Assembly (NCBI GenBank): GCA_026261815.1
Contig: JAMPIT010000856.1
Location: 11,872,001-11,936,000, forward strand
DNA: 64,000 nucleotides
Origin: Monarcha castaneiventris obscurior
Lineage: Eukaryota > Chordata > Aves > Passeriformes > Monarchidae
Direction: 5' to 3'
Each line of letters starts with the position of its first letter. Within the stretch, counting starts at the first letter, position 1. The notes beneath the pieces are model-generated. The model was not told the DNA's origin, made no database searches, and saw only the letters and a list, made by a program, of their open reading frames with translations. Of the stretch, positions 1-13,145 are shown in pieces. The position numbers and the translations under genes are program-made.

Positions 1-3000
1 GCACACAGAATTGAGAGACTCACACATCAGAAAGCATCGTGTTTTACAGGTGGGGAAACCTGGCTACTGAGAAATTTATTCTTCCAAGATGATGGAATAA
101 ATTGAAAGCCAGAGGAGAAATAGAGGTTAGAAAATCAAAGTTTCCCAACTCTGTATTCTTTATTCTGTTCAGACTTTGCTAATTCCCATCTCAATAGCTG
201 CAATTCTGCCTCATCTACAAAAACAAAAAAAAATTTTGAGGTGTGTTAAGAGCTCCCAGGTGGAGTTTTGGCAGCAGCTTGCTCTGCTGTTGCTGTCACA
301 GTTAATGTGTTAGTAAAAGAAAAGCAAAATATTGCTGTTGTGTGACCAGCTGCATCTTTCCTTAGAAAAAACAATAAACCAGTTTGTTTAATTTGCTTAA
401 ATGATCACAGGGTACAAGTCATGAGGATAGTGGCAAGCAGACCAGTGCTCAGTTGTATAAGGGTTTCATAAAGTGCAGAAAATGGTGAAGTGATTGTGTT
501 TGGGATGATGCATAATGCCATAATTATTGTTATTAGTGATTTATGGATTTATTATTTTTTGGTGAAATTTCATGTATTAGTTTACTTGCTCTCAGTGGAA
601 AAGGTGGGTGTATGAGAATGATTTTCGGGATAGGATGGAGGCAGGAAAGGTGAAGTTACAGAAGGGAAATGGTTGTGAGATGCTGTGCCAATATTTCAGG
701 ATTGGCTGATAACAGGTACAGCCACTAACCACCTACAGTGTGCTGTGGTGGGCAAAACTGGTTTATTTTTGAACACAACTGTTCATATGGCAAAATAAAT
801 ATCTCCAGTACTGAGTGACAGATGTTGCTATAAAGAAAGCAGATGTGAACGACTTTTTTTTTTTATCAACACCAATAATTTCTCTTAATTGACCCATATT
901 ACTGATGTGTTTAGCAGAGCAGACATCCCTGACAGGAGGTTTAATTTGAAGTGAAGGCTCTTTCTTTCATATCCATGTGTGCCAGATGAGAGAAACTTCT
1001 CCATCTTTTCTAACAAACACCGTTCAATGCTTCTGGTTTGTGAGATGCTGCAACCCTGGAGATTTCAGTGAAGTATTATGGAAATGATGATCCTGTCTTA
1101 CTCACCTTCCTTCTGAATCATCATGATCAGTTGTTCAGCAAAAGCTGCAACACTCAGTTGAGCATTAGAGCTTTTGTTTGCTTGGTGCAGCATCAAACAG
1201 CCACAGGGTGATCGAGGATCCTGGAGACCAGAGGCTGCAGCCACCTGCAGTTAGTCCAAGGACTGGGCTGGGTTCTGTGGGGTTGTGATTATTGTTAGGG
1301 AGCTAATCCTGCATGAGAAGCCCAAAGTTCATTTTGAGACCACACTGTTGTCTTCTTCTTTCAATGAACGTATCTTTTCTTGCCTTTTGGATGTGAGGTT
1401 ATTAAGAAAACCATCCCTGTGTGGAATGATAGGATTGGTTTGGAATATTAAATGACTGTTACTGCCTATACCCCAGTGTATTATGATGAAAAGCAGTTGC
1501 ATTGTTACTGGAATTTTGAATCGTGCAATACACTGCGATTTTGTTTCAAAGATGTTTTTCATCAACTGTCATGTATTTCCACCTTAATTTTTCTTCTATT
1601 GTTGTTGTGTAAGAAATAACTTGAGTGTGGGCTATAAGCCACTGTGCTAGTCAAAGATTGCTATTCGGCTGAGCTTAAATATGGGAAGCTTTTCTTTGTG
1701 GCATTTTAAGATATTAAAGCCACTTGTATTAATGCAATACCTCAAAATTCCTAGGGGGAAAAAAAAAACACCCTAATTTTTGAGAGGAGCATCTTTTCTA
1801 AGGCTTTTGTTATATTGATGCATAGTTGCCAGTCACTCTGTAAAACTGTTCATGTGAAAGGTCTTGCTGTTAATTTTACATATGTTTATGCAAGAAAATT
1901 TGTGTCCTTGATTAAAACACTGTAGAACATCAGGCCTTTGACATTTAAAAGGACACCCCTCCCCCAAAAAACTCAAACCACCAAACCCCAAAACATGAGG
2001 GAAGTTGTACAGAGAACCAAGAATTGCTAGCTGGAAGAAAGCTAAAGGAATTTTGTGTATAGATTCATTTTAGAATAAAAAACCTCACATGGCTTTATTG
2101 TATTATATTCCCTGCATGTTTGGTTTAGGAAGGGGTTTTTTAAGTGTGGTTTTTAAAATGGAACTCAGATGCTGATGCTTATTTATAAGGTACGCGGAGC
2201 TGTGTGAAATTGTAGAATTTGATAGTCTTGCTCTCTCTGCTTGGATGGGGTTAAGAAAGCCCAGGCTGGCAATGTTTATCCATAAGCACTGGTTATTAAT
2301 GATTACCTGCACCTCAGAGGCCAGTTGTAAATCAACATTTCTTCCTTTTCTCCTAGAACAGCCATGCTCGGTGCTGTGTGATTGCTGCCTTCACATCTCA
2401 GGGTTCTTTGCCTGTGGTTGACTATTAGTGATTTTATTATTGGCTTATTGGAGCACTGTTTGTAGTGTGAGCTGTTTTATAAACAGTATTTTATTATTAT
2501 TATTATACAGTAATGTTTCTATCAATCACAAAATAAATTCCTTGATACGGGTAAATCATCTGTGTAACTCAGCTACAAGAGCTCAAAAATTGCCTGTATT
2601 TCAAAATAACATTCTACTAAAAGGTGGGAAGAGGCTTTTTCTAATGGCAAGTTTTAATAAGAGAGCTGGTCTCTGCATAGCACTGCAGGTGCTGGAATGA
2701 TTATTTAACTGCACATAAGCCAGACCTGAAAAATTTCAGACTTCTCTCTTAATTAAGTAAGAAATCTATTTCATTGTGAACTAGTGAAACCATACTTAAT
2801 TAGAAAGAATTACAATGCTCTGGAGCTGAATGGGAATGACACGTCCTTTGGTCTCTGAGCATCTTGTCAACCACAGTGACTAGTAACAGATGTTTCATGA
2901 AACAATACAAGAAACGTGCTTTTTAATAAATATTTCTTCCTTGTGAATAGTCAGACCTAGCAGCCTGGTTAAATATCCTTCTGTTAGGTTCAAAACTAAA

Positions 3001-3469
3001 ATTAACCATGTTGGGATTTATTTCTTGCAACAGAATTCTCTCTTACCTGCCTCTCCCTCACAGCAGCAGTTGGTTGTACAAGTTGAGGTTAATTTTTGTT
3101 TCCTCTAAATACTTGTAGCAATACCCTCAGTGCCTGCAGACAGCACCAGCCGTACAAATCTGTTTAACCAGAAACTGGGACTGAGTTGTTATTTTCCCCC
3201 TCTAAAGATTAATTTAAATCTAACTAATTTTACTAATCTTATTGCTTTTGGGAACTGCAAGAGCATTCTGCCAGTGACCACCAGATGGAGTTTCTAAAAC
3301 AGCTTTGATAAACCAATACCAGAATTCATCTCAAAATGCTCTTTTAAAGGTTGTGGAGATGAGAAACAGTGCAAAAAATTCTACCGACTTCAAGATAAAT
3401 TTTAGCTTAAATTTGCAAATTTTGGGGGGGATAAAATTAGGTTTTTCAATTCACTTTGTAATTAGTAAT
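1..3469. other. AT-rich noncoding DNA (intergenic or C7orf50 intron)
   Basis: No open frame here resembles a known protein and none has convincing splice borders. Seen directly are many short A and T runs and a (TTA)n microsatellite at about 2491-2506. I recognise no transposon in the stretch, although old diverged copies could be missed by eye. By analogy with human it probably lies in the long C7orf50 intron on the GPR146 side; that is inference. Confidence 0.6.
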
Positions 3470-3690
3470 TGTGCTGGGTTTGCATGGCAAGGTTTGGATA
3501 GCAGAGGCAGGGAGGGGCTACAGGGGTGGCTTCTATGAGAAGCTGCCAGAAACTTCTCCATGTCCAACAGATCCAATTCCAGCTGACCCCAGGATGGATC
3601 TGCCAGTGGCCAAGGCTCAGCCCATCAGTGCCAGTGGCAGCACCTCTGGGATCATGTATTTAAGAAGAGGGAAAAAAGAGTACAAGAACT
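3470..3690 (+). mobile_element. 5' part of an avian endogenous-retrovirus-type LTR
   Basis: The block starts TGTGCTGGGTTTGCATGGC and continues with GC-richer sequence ending in a TATTTAAGAAG-like element near 3657-3668. It matches, from memory, the first roughly 215 bp of a long LTR family common in bird genomes. The right edge is approximate and the LTR 3' half is missing. No retroviral coding sequence is present beside it. A related copy at 21313-21575 keeps the same start plus the 3' end. The family name (ERVL- or ERVK-type) is not certain. Confidence 0.6.
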
Positions 3691-6600
3691 TTTTAAACTA
3701 GATTAAATGGATTCACTTCTTGCTTTAAAGAACTTTTGATAAGGTTTTTTTTTTAATATGTTTTTATACTTAATTCATAAATACTCTGATGAGAATCTGG
3801 TGTTTTAAAGTCTTTTACTGTCCTGATTTGTAGTAATACAGAAATTCTGTCCTGCTGAAGACTGTGAATATTTTTGACAATTCTTGCAGATGTAATTAAA
3901 GGTGCCAGTTCTTTAGAAGGAAGGAATATAAGGAAATCACGTGGACTTTCAAGGTAAGGGAAAGACTTGGTGGGAAGAAAGTAGGATGACAAAGGAGATA
4001 ATAGATCTGCTCTCCTGATGGAAAAATAATGTAGTCAGCATATGTCAAAGTGTTTTGATATATAATGGAAAGCTAAAGGAAATTCATCAGAGGAAACATT
4101 TCACACTTCAGAGCTGTTGCCATGGCAGTCTGCACAGCTGGCTTTGTACCATTAGATTGCTTTCACTTGGAAAAATATTGCACGAGATACTCAAGAAATA
4201 CACAAGTTTTTGCTTATTAAGAAACGACATAAATGAATCTAGGAGCAGATGTTTCAGATCCATCAGTGCATTGAGCACTTCACAGCTGCAGAAACTTTGG
4301 CAAGAATCAATTCCTCTCTGAGTCCCCAGAGAACAGTGGAACTGAGAGTGGCACTTGGGCAGGTTCTGCTTTTCTTAGGTCTTACCAGTCCCGTGCTGCT
4401 GCAGTGAAGCTCATGAGGTCTCCAGCCTAGACACTGGGCTGCTTTCATTTTTATTAAGCAGTGATAAACAGGGCATTACCTATGCACATACCCACAGCAC
4501 AAAAAAAAAAAAACAACAAACCTGAATCTTAGTTTTAAACAAGGGAAAAAAAATGGTGTTACTTCCTTCTGAGGTTTGTGGTAGCAGTGTTATATTTTCT
4601 TCACAGCCTTGGGCCCTATTCTCCTATTATGTAGCAGTTGTAGGAGTATTTTCTGTGACTGCTCCAAAATGTGGTTGACATCTGTGAGGTCTCTGTATTG
4701 ACAGATAATGGCAGATTCAGGTGCTGTGTCAGCCTGGTTTGTACTGCTTTAAACATCTTGACTTTGTTGTACCTAATCAACCTTTTTTCCTTGCATTTAT
4801 GTAGTTGTTCACCCTTCAAAAACCTGTGGGCTTGTGAACTTGCTGCTTATTAACTAACTGTTCTCACTGAAGATCCTTCAGTCTGTGTTCTATATGAGGG
4901 ATTTTACTAATCCAGCTGAGAAACAGCCTTTTTGTTGGTTATATCCAAAAGCTCTGTGGAATGAAGGATCAGAAAATCACTGCTCTGTACTTGTTCAGAG
5001 ATGCTGGCTCTCCTATTAAAGTAGCAGAACACACCCTTTAAAACACTGTGTGGAATTAAGGGCATCCTGTCAGATACTAGGCTTTGATTAAACAGTGTAA
5101 TATTGCAACTTCCACTTTGATAGTTTCCATTTTCATTTATTTCTGACTGAGACTTAAAATTCAGGAGTGCCTTGGGCTGAGGGTTTTTTTAAAGGGTTTA
5201 GCAATAACTATTTTAAATAGAGTTTGCTGTTACTTGCTGTCTTCCTACACTTCACAGAACACTGAAAGGGAACAAATGAGTAATTTTGAAAGTATAGGCA
5301 AGAAAATATTTTCATATATGTAGGGTAAAAGAATTGATCCACGGGGAGTAATCTTTTGGTTATGTGCAGTGGTTACTGCAATGAATGTGTTATAAGGTAC
5401 CTTAGGTTCTTAAAAGCTGTGTTTTCTTTGGGATGCCAGAGGTGTGGGTTATTTTATGTTGTTCTGAGAACCAAGAGACTTTCTGCAGGAAGCTGATTGT
5501 GGCAGCACAAAGGAAAGGAAGTTGTCAGGATGTGGCCAATGTTTGCATTGATCTCCAGGTGCACTGTTACTCTGTCTCATTAATTGCAGGATTCTTTATG
5601 CTGAAAAATGTCAGGGGAGGTATGTGCCTTTTAGCTTTTATTCCCAGCCAACTTCATGCTGATGAATAATGAGATTTTAGTAATTATGGCTTGGAAATTT
5701 GACATCCAATTCATGCAATCTGTTATGTTTTGATTCAGTGAAGCCACACAGGTTTAAACTTGTCTACAACAGGTTTTTATCAAGAAAGCAAAAAAAAAAA
5801 AACCCCACACATTTTATTGACCACATATAATTGAACACTTTTTATTGAGAATTTATTATGAGCCAATACTTCCTTTATGAAGCTTTCCAGAAAGTCCCTA
5901 TCTGTAGGACTTTGACATGATATTGGAGTCCACATCTCTTCATTGCAATAGAACCAAGAATTTTCTAGTGGCTGATCACTTCCTTTCATTAACTGAAATT
6001 ACATCTTCAGAGACCAACAAAATTCGATTCTGAAATGTAAACTTTTCAAACTAGGACCTTTACTAAGTTGGTCAACAAGGACCTGTCATGAGCTAGCTGT
6101 GTTAGTAACTCACACAGAAGCAGAGCATGACATTTTTGTTAGTTCATTGATTTGACTTAATTAGCAGTTCAGCAAGAGGGCTGTAAGCCATAGATCAACT
6201 CAAATATTAAGTTTAATTTTGTGAGAAAATAACACTGTTAATAATGGCACTTAACTAGTGCTTACTTTCTAGTACACATTATATACATACAGAAGCATAC
6301 AGTACACCTTCCTGTTCAGAGGTTTACATTTAAATGATACAGTTTAAGAAATAATTTAATAAACTCTTTGCACATTCTTTTTACATCAGTAGGCTGATTT
6401 TTATCTTGCATATATACAGTATTTTATTCATATCTATTTGAATGTGTAATAGAGAAGCCCCTATTTACAGTCACCAGAAACCTTCAGGTATTTGAAATGG
6501 AAAGGCCCCATTCTTGAGAACTTTGGATAGTAAAGATTTGTCCATAAAAGTTCTTACTAATTTATGATACCTTGTATTTCTTGGAGTATTTTACTGCACT

Positions 6601-8609
6601 TGCCCCTCTACTGTTCTTTATATAAATATTGCAAAGCTCTCTCTTTTTAGGATACTGCTTTTTAAGAGATACCAGATGAGGGTGCTGCAATTAAGTTCAG
6701 AATTTGCTTAAGAGAACAGCAGCCAGGCAGATCCACGGCACAGTTTCTCTGAGGCAACTAATACATCAAATTAACTTTTTTAAAAGAGGTTGAGTGGATA
6801 CCAGTCTTGTTCATTAAATTACCCAAGTTGTTGTATGTATGATTGCCATCACATTTAGTGTTTATCAAGGATACAGACAAACATCCGCTGCAGTAAAAAA
6901 GATTAGGAATAAATCAGATTTGATACCCCACAGGTAAATTACATAAAAATCTGTCTTTCTGCATCTCTTAAACACCAGCTTCCATTTTACTACATAAATT
7001 TGTTTGCAATGTCCAATCACTGAATAAGATTTGGATCATTGTAAAGGAGTCAGTGTGATGAAGTAAACCTGAGTACTGAATGGTACCAGGTGTGCAAGAC
7101 CAAGCAGGGATGGGAGAGAAATGAAAGTTAAATAAATTGTGCAGAGAAGTGGAAATTATAAAGAGAAATTATACAAGAGCCACGATCTGAAACTGGGAGT
7201 TTAACACAGAAAGAAAAGAACAGAAATAAAGGCAACAGTTCTGTTAGAGACAGAAAATAAGATGCCTTAAAAGAAGGAGGAAATGGAAGTGAGGAAGCAA
7301 CATGGAAGTTGAAATTGCACTTAATACTGCCTGCTCAGCCACACCATTCTGGCAGTGTCCCAGTTCTGAAAGCCTCTATTCACACCAGATAAGCCAGTTC
7401 CTCCCTGCTGGAACTCCTCCTGCATAATGGCAAAGAATTTCTTTAACAGATTTTACATGAGAGATTTAATTTGGTGCATTAAGAAACCTCATTTTCCTCA
7501 GATGGGAAGGAGGAGTCTGCTTGCTTGACAGCTGTTAAGGAAAGATTTTGTTCTTAAGCACTTCTGTGTGAAGTGAGCCTGAATGCTCAAGATGTGTAGA
7601 AATTGGTAGAAAATCTCTGAAGGGGGGCAAAACCAAGAAAGCAGCCAGTATCATGTATGTCAACATAGAGGCACTATAACTGAGTGGGTGAGTTGGGACA
7701 CAGTGATAAGGAACAGCTTCATTCCTTAACATGGTTTTCCATCAACAGGCTAAAACTGGAAACACCCCAGAAGCAGGTTATTTACTCTGTAGGCTTTAAG
7801 GGTTAAAAATCCTCAATAAAATATGAAAAGCTATTAAAAAAGTAAAGATTAATGGAAAGTCTCCCACCAGGATGTTGGTAACTTAGAGATGCTTGTATAC
7901 AAAGAGGATAAGCAAAGAAGATTATGGGAAGAAATTGCCTGAAAGGAAAAGGTCTGAAAGGTCTGTTCCTCACATGCTTTTCATGTAGAACTTCAGTCTG
8001 TGCCTCTGCTGACAGACTAGGACCAGTTACCAGATGAGATTCTGCTCTAAGCAATGGGAAAGGTTCAGTTCTGGTCTTGCTCCATGTTTTTCTTCTATAC
8101 CTGAAGCTTGAAAAGTCACATTTTTTTAATGAAGTCACGTGGAATTTGAGATGTGCTGTGACAGATTAAGCAAAAAAATGATGCTGTAGCATTAATCAAG
8201 TGACAAAAATGTCTTGTGGCCCCACACAAGTGGGAGAGTATCAGTTGTACCCCCCCTCCTGTCAATAATGCAACAGCAGCACAAGAACAGGGAGTTTTTG
8301 GGTCAGTGCTTTGTAGTTTTGTTGCTGTAACTCTTTATGTGCTTCCTGCAGCATGTCTGTGTTTCTTACGTATTTCATACAATCAGTAAAATTTGGTGAT
8401 CTGGATTGAATTTCTTCATCCCCAGTGTGAAACTAAACTTTACTGTGTCTCCAAGAATCCCAATGGAAAGCTTTTCTGAGAGGTCAGCAAAGAGCTGACT
8501 GGGATTCCTGTATTGGGGAATTTTATATGGTTTCCAAGACTCCAGTGATGTCCTAGATTAAAGAGAGTTTAATTTATTTGTTGCAAACATATCCCTTGAA
8601 AATACAAAA
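3691..8609. other. Noncoding DNA downstream of GPR146
   Basis: No recognisable gene or transposon. Seen directly are A/T runs (4501-4513, A13 at 5790-5802) and several minus-strand AATAAA hexamers, for example around 5811-5850 and near 6420, where a TGTATATA Pumilio-type motif also lies on the minus strand. These could belong to a distal GPR146 3' UTR isoform, but nothing in the sequence proves transcription. The open frame at 7803-8138 on the minus strand resembles no family I know and I treat it as chance. Confidence 0.5.
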
Positions 8610-9493
8610 TGTTAATCATAAACATATTTATTTTTAAAGATAATTACTCTTGTTACATGAACATATGTGGACCATAACACTTAGCCAGACAATCTTTACT
8701 AGTTAAATTCTGATTTAACTTTGTAAACGACTGTGTCCTTCATTTTAATATGTGGAACAAACATCTCTAAGTTCCCTCAGAATTAGTTAATAAATATTTC
8801 TGAATTCCTGAAATGTTTTAGGATACAAACAAAGCACTGGAAAATTAAAACACATTTTTGTTATTTGTTGTAGCTAAAAGAAAAATCACTTTACCATAAA
8901 TGTTAAAACAGGTTAGTTTGTGTGAGAAAATAATTTCTGAAAATAGTAAATTAGGCTTCTTTTAGAGGGGGATTCAGTGATAGAGAAAGAAATTAAATAA
9001 TTTAATTTATAATTAACATTTACTATTTGGACATGTACAATTGGATGACACGATCTTCAGTAAAGATCATCTATATAATCTTCATTGAAAAATGCTATTT
9101 ACTTCATCAAGGATAGCACTATCACTTCTTTGTACAGAAAACAAGGTGATACCTATTTCTATACAAGATACAAGGTGCTGTGTCTTCAGTCAAGACTTCA
9201 GTAAACTTGCTTAGTGATTTCTTCAGACAGGAAGATCAGAGCCATGGAAAGAGAGTTTATCCTTTGTCACCAGCTCAGTGCACTGAAGGTATCAGGTGTC
9301 ACAGGTAATGCAGCACACAGGCCAGAGCCTCACACCACTTCAGCAAACAACTACTGGAAAATTTAAGACTCTTGCTTTCAGCTGCAATGGAAGCTCCTTG
9401 CAGCCCCTCGGCTGGGACTCTCTGATGTCTCTGAGTGCCAGCACAGCAGTGTCAGGGTCCCAGCACTGAGCACACCCGGGGCTTGTGTCACAC
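8610..9493 (-). other. GPR146: Probable 3' UTR of GPR146
   Basis: This sequence directly follows the GPR146 stop codon on the minus strand. It becomes AT-rich with AUUUA-like stretches, as in many vertebrate 3' UTRs. Candidate poly(A) signals read on the minus strand are AATAAA at 8632-8627 and 8578-8573. The left border is set just beyond the first of these and is a guess. Longer isoforms using signals near 5.8-6.4 kb are possible. Confidence 0.4.
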
Positions 9494-10498
9494 CTATGTC
9501 ATGACCTGCTGTACAACTGTGCGCTCGTGAGAACACCCTTGATTCCCACAGTGGATCTTTTTCAGCAAACGCCGTAATTTGTTGGGAAAGTTTTTGTTAA
9601 TGTATCTGTAGAGCAGAGGCATGACAAAGCTGCTGGAGAAAGCCAGGAATTTGGACAAAATCGTGGCGAAGTGTAATATTTGAATGGAATTTACATCTGG
9701 AATCCTTCCCCGTAGGTTAGTAAACGTGCTTACCAAGAGAATAACGTAATAGGGTGTCCAGAGGGTGAACTGTGTACAGACTGTGGCGATGAGCAGCCTG
9801 TGCACTGACGGATCCAAGCGCCCCGTGTCCTGATCCAGCGGCGTGGCCTCCTTGCGGATGCGCAGGATCAGCGTCAGCGCGTAGAGAACGGCCACGGCGG
9901 GCACCACGTACCCGATGAACACCATGATGGCATCCGCCGCTTCCTGGTTCTGCATCTTGGAGCACTCGATTATTTTGGTGGACACGTGGTTGCAGACGTA
10001 GAACAGGAGGGAGGAAAAGCTTGTGAGCATGGCACCGCCCCAGATGAAGCCGCAGACGTGTTTGGTGTTGTACACGCTGGACATGTAAGTCCTGGGCAGA
10101 GCACGTTCAATGTAGTAGTCCAGACTGAGCAGTGTGGTAGAGTACATGGTAACCAACGATGAGACGTTGAATAAAATAAGGAAGGTAATATAAACTTCAT
10201 TGTTGGAATTCCAGATGGCCCATTTTGTATTGGCAAGACCCAGCAGGTACATTGGTGCCAGAGTGTTGATGATGAGACCAGCAATGGCAATGTTGACAAA
10301 GTAAACGTCTGGCATAGTCATAGTAGCTTTGTTGTAGAGGTTAACTAGGACCAGCAGGCCATTGTAACAAAGGCCAATTGGGAAACAAATAATGAGGTAG
10401 AGTAGGGAAAAGATGGAAAGCACGAGGTCGAAGTCATGGCAGAGATGCTGGTCCTCACTGTTCTCGGTACTGTTGATTAAGGCTTCACAGCTCCACAT
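9494..10498 (-). CDS. GPR146: G-protein-coupled receptor 146
   Basis: Intact 334-residue class A GPCR encoded in one exon, the usual length for GPR146. Recognition rests on close agreement with remembered mammalian GPR146: the MWSC start, TMPDVYFVN in TM2, the [15 protein letters not shown] loop, TM4 with W153, and a PLLYRY end of TM7. Seven hydrophobic segments lie near residues 25-51, 62-86, 103-129, 145-168, 188-213, 232-257 and 273-299. N9-S10-T11 is an N-glycosylation sequon. N46 (1.50), P200 (5.50) and W247-x-P249 (TM6) are kept. Atypical positions are G74 for the usual TM2 Asp, D127-Y-Y for DRY, M293-PLLY for NPxxY, and no Cys at the start of TM3. C317 and C322 in the tail could be palmitoylated. 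The ATG has A at -3. Family knowledge: a plasma-membrane orphan receptor that promotes hepatic SREBP2 activity and raises plasma cholesterol; a proposed C-peptide receptor role is disputed. The coding exon carries 44 nt of 5' UTR before a good splice acceptor. Confidence 0.97.
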   Translation of the reverse strand: MWSCEALINSTENSEDQHLCHDFDLVLSIFSLLYLIICFPIGLCYNGLLVLVNLYNKATMTMPDVYFVNIAIAGLIINTLAPMYLLGLANTKWAIWNSNNEVYITFLILFNVSSLVTMYSTTLLSLDYYIERALPRTYMSSVYNTKHVCGFIWGGAMLTSFSSLLFYVCNHVSTKIIECSKMQNQEAADAIMVFIGYVVPAVAVLYALTLILRIRKEATPLDQDTGRLDPSVHRLLIATVCTQFTLWTPYYVILLVSTFTNLRGRIPDVNSIQILHFATILSKFLAFSSSFVMPLLYRYINKNFPNKLRRLLKKIHCGNQGCSHERTVVQQVMT

Positions 10499-10542
10499 AG
10501 TGATTTCAGCTTTTGTGTCTTCTTTGCTGGTTACCAGCTTTT
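10499..10542 (-). other. GPR146: 5' UTR part of the GPR146 coding exon, with splice acceptor at 10543-10544
   Basis: Read on the minus strand, a pyrimidine tract TTTCTCTCTCTACAG ends at 10543. The 44 bases that follow lead straight to the ATG. This is a textbook acceptor and fits the usual GPR146 layout of noncoding first exon, intron, then a single coding exon. There is no in-frame stop in the 44 nt, so the start is chosen by family agreement and the A at -3. Confidence 0.75.
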
Positions 10543-13145
10543 CTGTAGAGAGAGAAACAGTGAAAGTGTTGTTAAAACATTACATTGTAAATGAAATTCA
10601 AGGTACTGTGAAGAAAACATTTTGAACTTAAAGATGACACGCATCACAGAACTGACGCTGTTAGTTTAGAAGAAAGTCAACTGTGATTCAAAATTTCATG
10701 AGACTAATACATGTTCTGAAGTTCTAATTTAAATGAAACTAGTGGCAAATTAGTTGAGACAGGACACTCAACAGAATTAAGTTGTAAACTGTCTTAAAGT
10801 ACTGATGTATATATGAATACTAATGCAATTTTTAAAAAATTGTCAAACAGCACCTTGTATCTAGCTAATAATATATAAAGGTAACTTCTGAAGAGTGGAA
10901 GGATATAAAGTGAAGCACAAATCTTCACAGTATGATGGAGAATAGAGATCTTTTAAGATATTAAATAAGCTTTACCTTGAAAAAAGAGTTTCTTAAGAGG
11001 CCCATCCAAGGCAGTATGGTGGATGTGTACTGGATCACTGATAAAATTGACAAAGATTAGAGGATACTGGGAAATGAAGTGTAAGGAGAGGCTTGGTTTT
11101 GTTTTTTTGTTTTTTTTTTAAATAGGTCAGTTTGTATTCAGACTTTCAACCTTATAACCATTTAGTTTCAAAAACACAATGGACCTCTGTAGTCCAGGGA
11201 ACCCAATATCAGGGCAGCCTGACTTTCCAAAAGGCAAGAATCAGCTATCATTTCCTCTCAAAATAACTGGAATTCTTTAAAAAGTATGCTGCTATCAGCA
11301 GTTGTGGTCCAGCCATCTTTGCTTTATCATCAGTAAAGAGAGAGCGTTTTAACTGAAACCAAGTGAACTTCAAAGCAATCATGTAAATTCTCTTCCCAAA
11401 GTGCAGAAACAAGAAATAATCTCCAAAGTACAGCTCAAAACAGGCACAGATTTAGAATCATGGCTGTCAGGGACAGAGTAGAGCTGGTGCAGCAGGTGAT
11501 TCCCCATGTCACGTACCCTGACTGTCACACACTCCTGTGGTTCTGTGTGCTTCCCTTTCAGCACCTATAGCAAAGTGTAAGCAAACGAACCTGGATTCTT
11601 TCCAGAGAGAGAGCAAGATTTAATCAATCCACAATAAACATTGTGCAATGAAAATGAATGCTACTAGACAACATGCTACACTCCATGAACCAGATGGCTA
11701 AATTATACCGTGTGGGGTCTGTAAGCATATGGGTACGTGACTGCACCTCCCGGGTGCTAATCCTGTGACTCTTCAGCCATAGTACAGAGTTTGTCCTAAA
11801 ATCGTGTCAACTTCCATGTTTTATTTCCCACTGCAGTTGTTTTGTGTGCATTTTTCTTCTACATACCATAAGCTGAGCCAGAAATCAGGCTAAAAATACA
11901 GTAATTTTAACGGGGCAGGCTAATTTTTTTCCACTGTCCCGTGTTGGATTTCCTCAGAGAAGTGGCTTTTCTGACAGCACCAGAAGTTCTATTGTTTTCA
12001 AAGCTTGTTTTCACCTTTGTGGGAAAACTTGACTTTTTTGGTTCATTTTCTCACATCAGTTCTTCAGCTATATTGTTGTGTATGAGTGGACTGCATCATA
12101 TCTTTGTCTTTCCATCCTCATTCTATTTTTGAGCACCGAAAACAACCCAGTTTGTTTTCAGGAAGCATCTGTTGTTTTAAGTTTTTAAGAAAGAAAAAGA
12201 AAAGCTGGTTTTTTTCGCAGTTGAAGGGAACCAAAACTACATCTCACTGAACTGTTACGACTCGATTCAAGCAAAGCAGCAGACTGGAACTAGATATTGC
12301 AAATATATGCATTCTGGTGAGTGCAAAGGTGACTAAGCACAGACATGGATACAATCACGTAATTCCATTATGTAGGTTTATCCTTAAGCATGTAGCTTTG
12401 ATTACTCCAGACTGAATTACATCAGCCACTGAATAACTTGCCTGTATATTGTCTCAGAAGATCAACACTCTTTGCTACCTGTATATTGTCTCAGAAGATC
12501 AACACTCTTTGCTACCAGGCTTTGTATTTTACGGAGCAGGGGGATGTCTGGCTTCACAAGTGTTTTTAGTCATCACGTTTTTTTTTTTTTTCCCCTTTAC
12601 ATCCTCTAAGCGCAGTTAAACACTACAATTCTGTTTTAATGACAGAAATGGCAGGCGATCCACTGTGTTAAACAGCGATCTTAGGGAGAGGACAATATTA
12701 AGTCCGAAACGAGCAAAAACAAACCCCAAAATTAAAGCGTTTTCTCACATTTTTTGGATGACTTTTAAGCTCCCAGGTGCGGTATTTCTGCCGCTGAAGC
12801 CGACATCCCCCGTTGTTTCACGCTCCCTCACAGCACTGACGGCACTGACCCTGCTCTGTGCCGTGCTCTGCAGGCCCCGCTCCGCATTTCGCACCCAGCC
12901 CTGCCTCCGGTCATTCCCCCGGCAGCTCCGCCGCCTCCGGGAGCTCCATCCCCGCTGACCCCTTCCCTTCCCTTCCCTGTCACCGGCAGCTCCGCCGTGC
13001 CTCTGTTGCATAAGCCGAGGCTGCAGCCCCTCGTTCGCGGTGCCCGGGCCGCAGCGCTGCCCTCACCGTGCCGCTCTCACCCCGCGCCGCCCGGGCAAGG
13101 CAGCGGCACCGCCGCCGGCTCCCTCCGGGCCCCGCAGCCTCTCAC
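10543..13145 (-). other. GPR146: Probable GPR146 intron 1
   Basis: Runs from the clear acceptor at 10543 to a candidate donor (TTGAAG|GTGAGA on the minus strand) at 13145-13144 inside the CpG island. It is AT-rich apart from the island, with T-rich runs at 11101-11119 and 12580-12592. It holds a perfect 37-bp tandem duplication, annotated separately. No coding sequence is recognisable. The donor is the less certain end: other candidates lie at about 13076-13080 and 13316-13317. Confidence 0.5.
12441..12514. repeat. Perfect tandem duplication of a 37-bp unit
   Basis: Bases 12441-12477 and 12478-12514 are identical, starting CCTGTATATTGTCTCAGAAG and ending CTTTGCTA, and two more matching bases follow. 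With no differences between the copies, the duplication is very recent, polymorphic, or an assembly artefact. It lies in the probable first intron of GPR146, about 0.6 kb from the promoter island. Confidence 0.95.
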
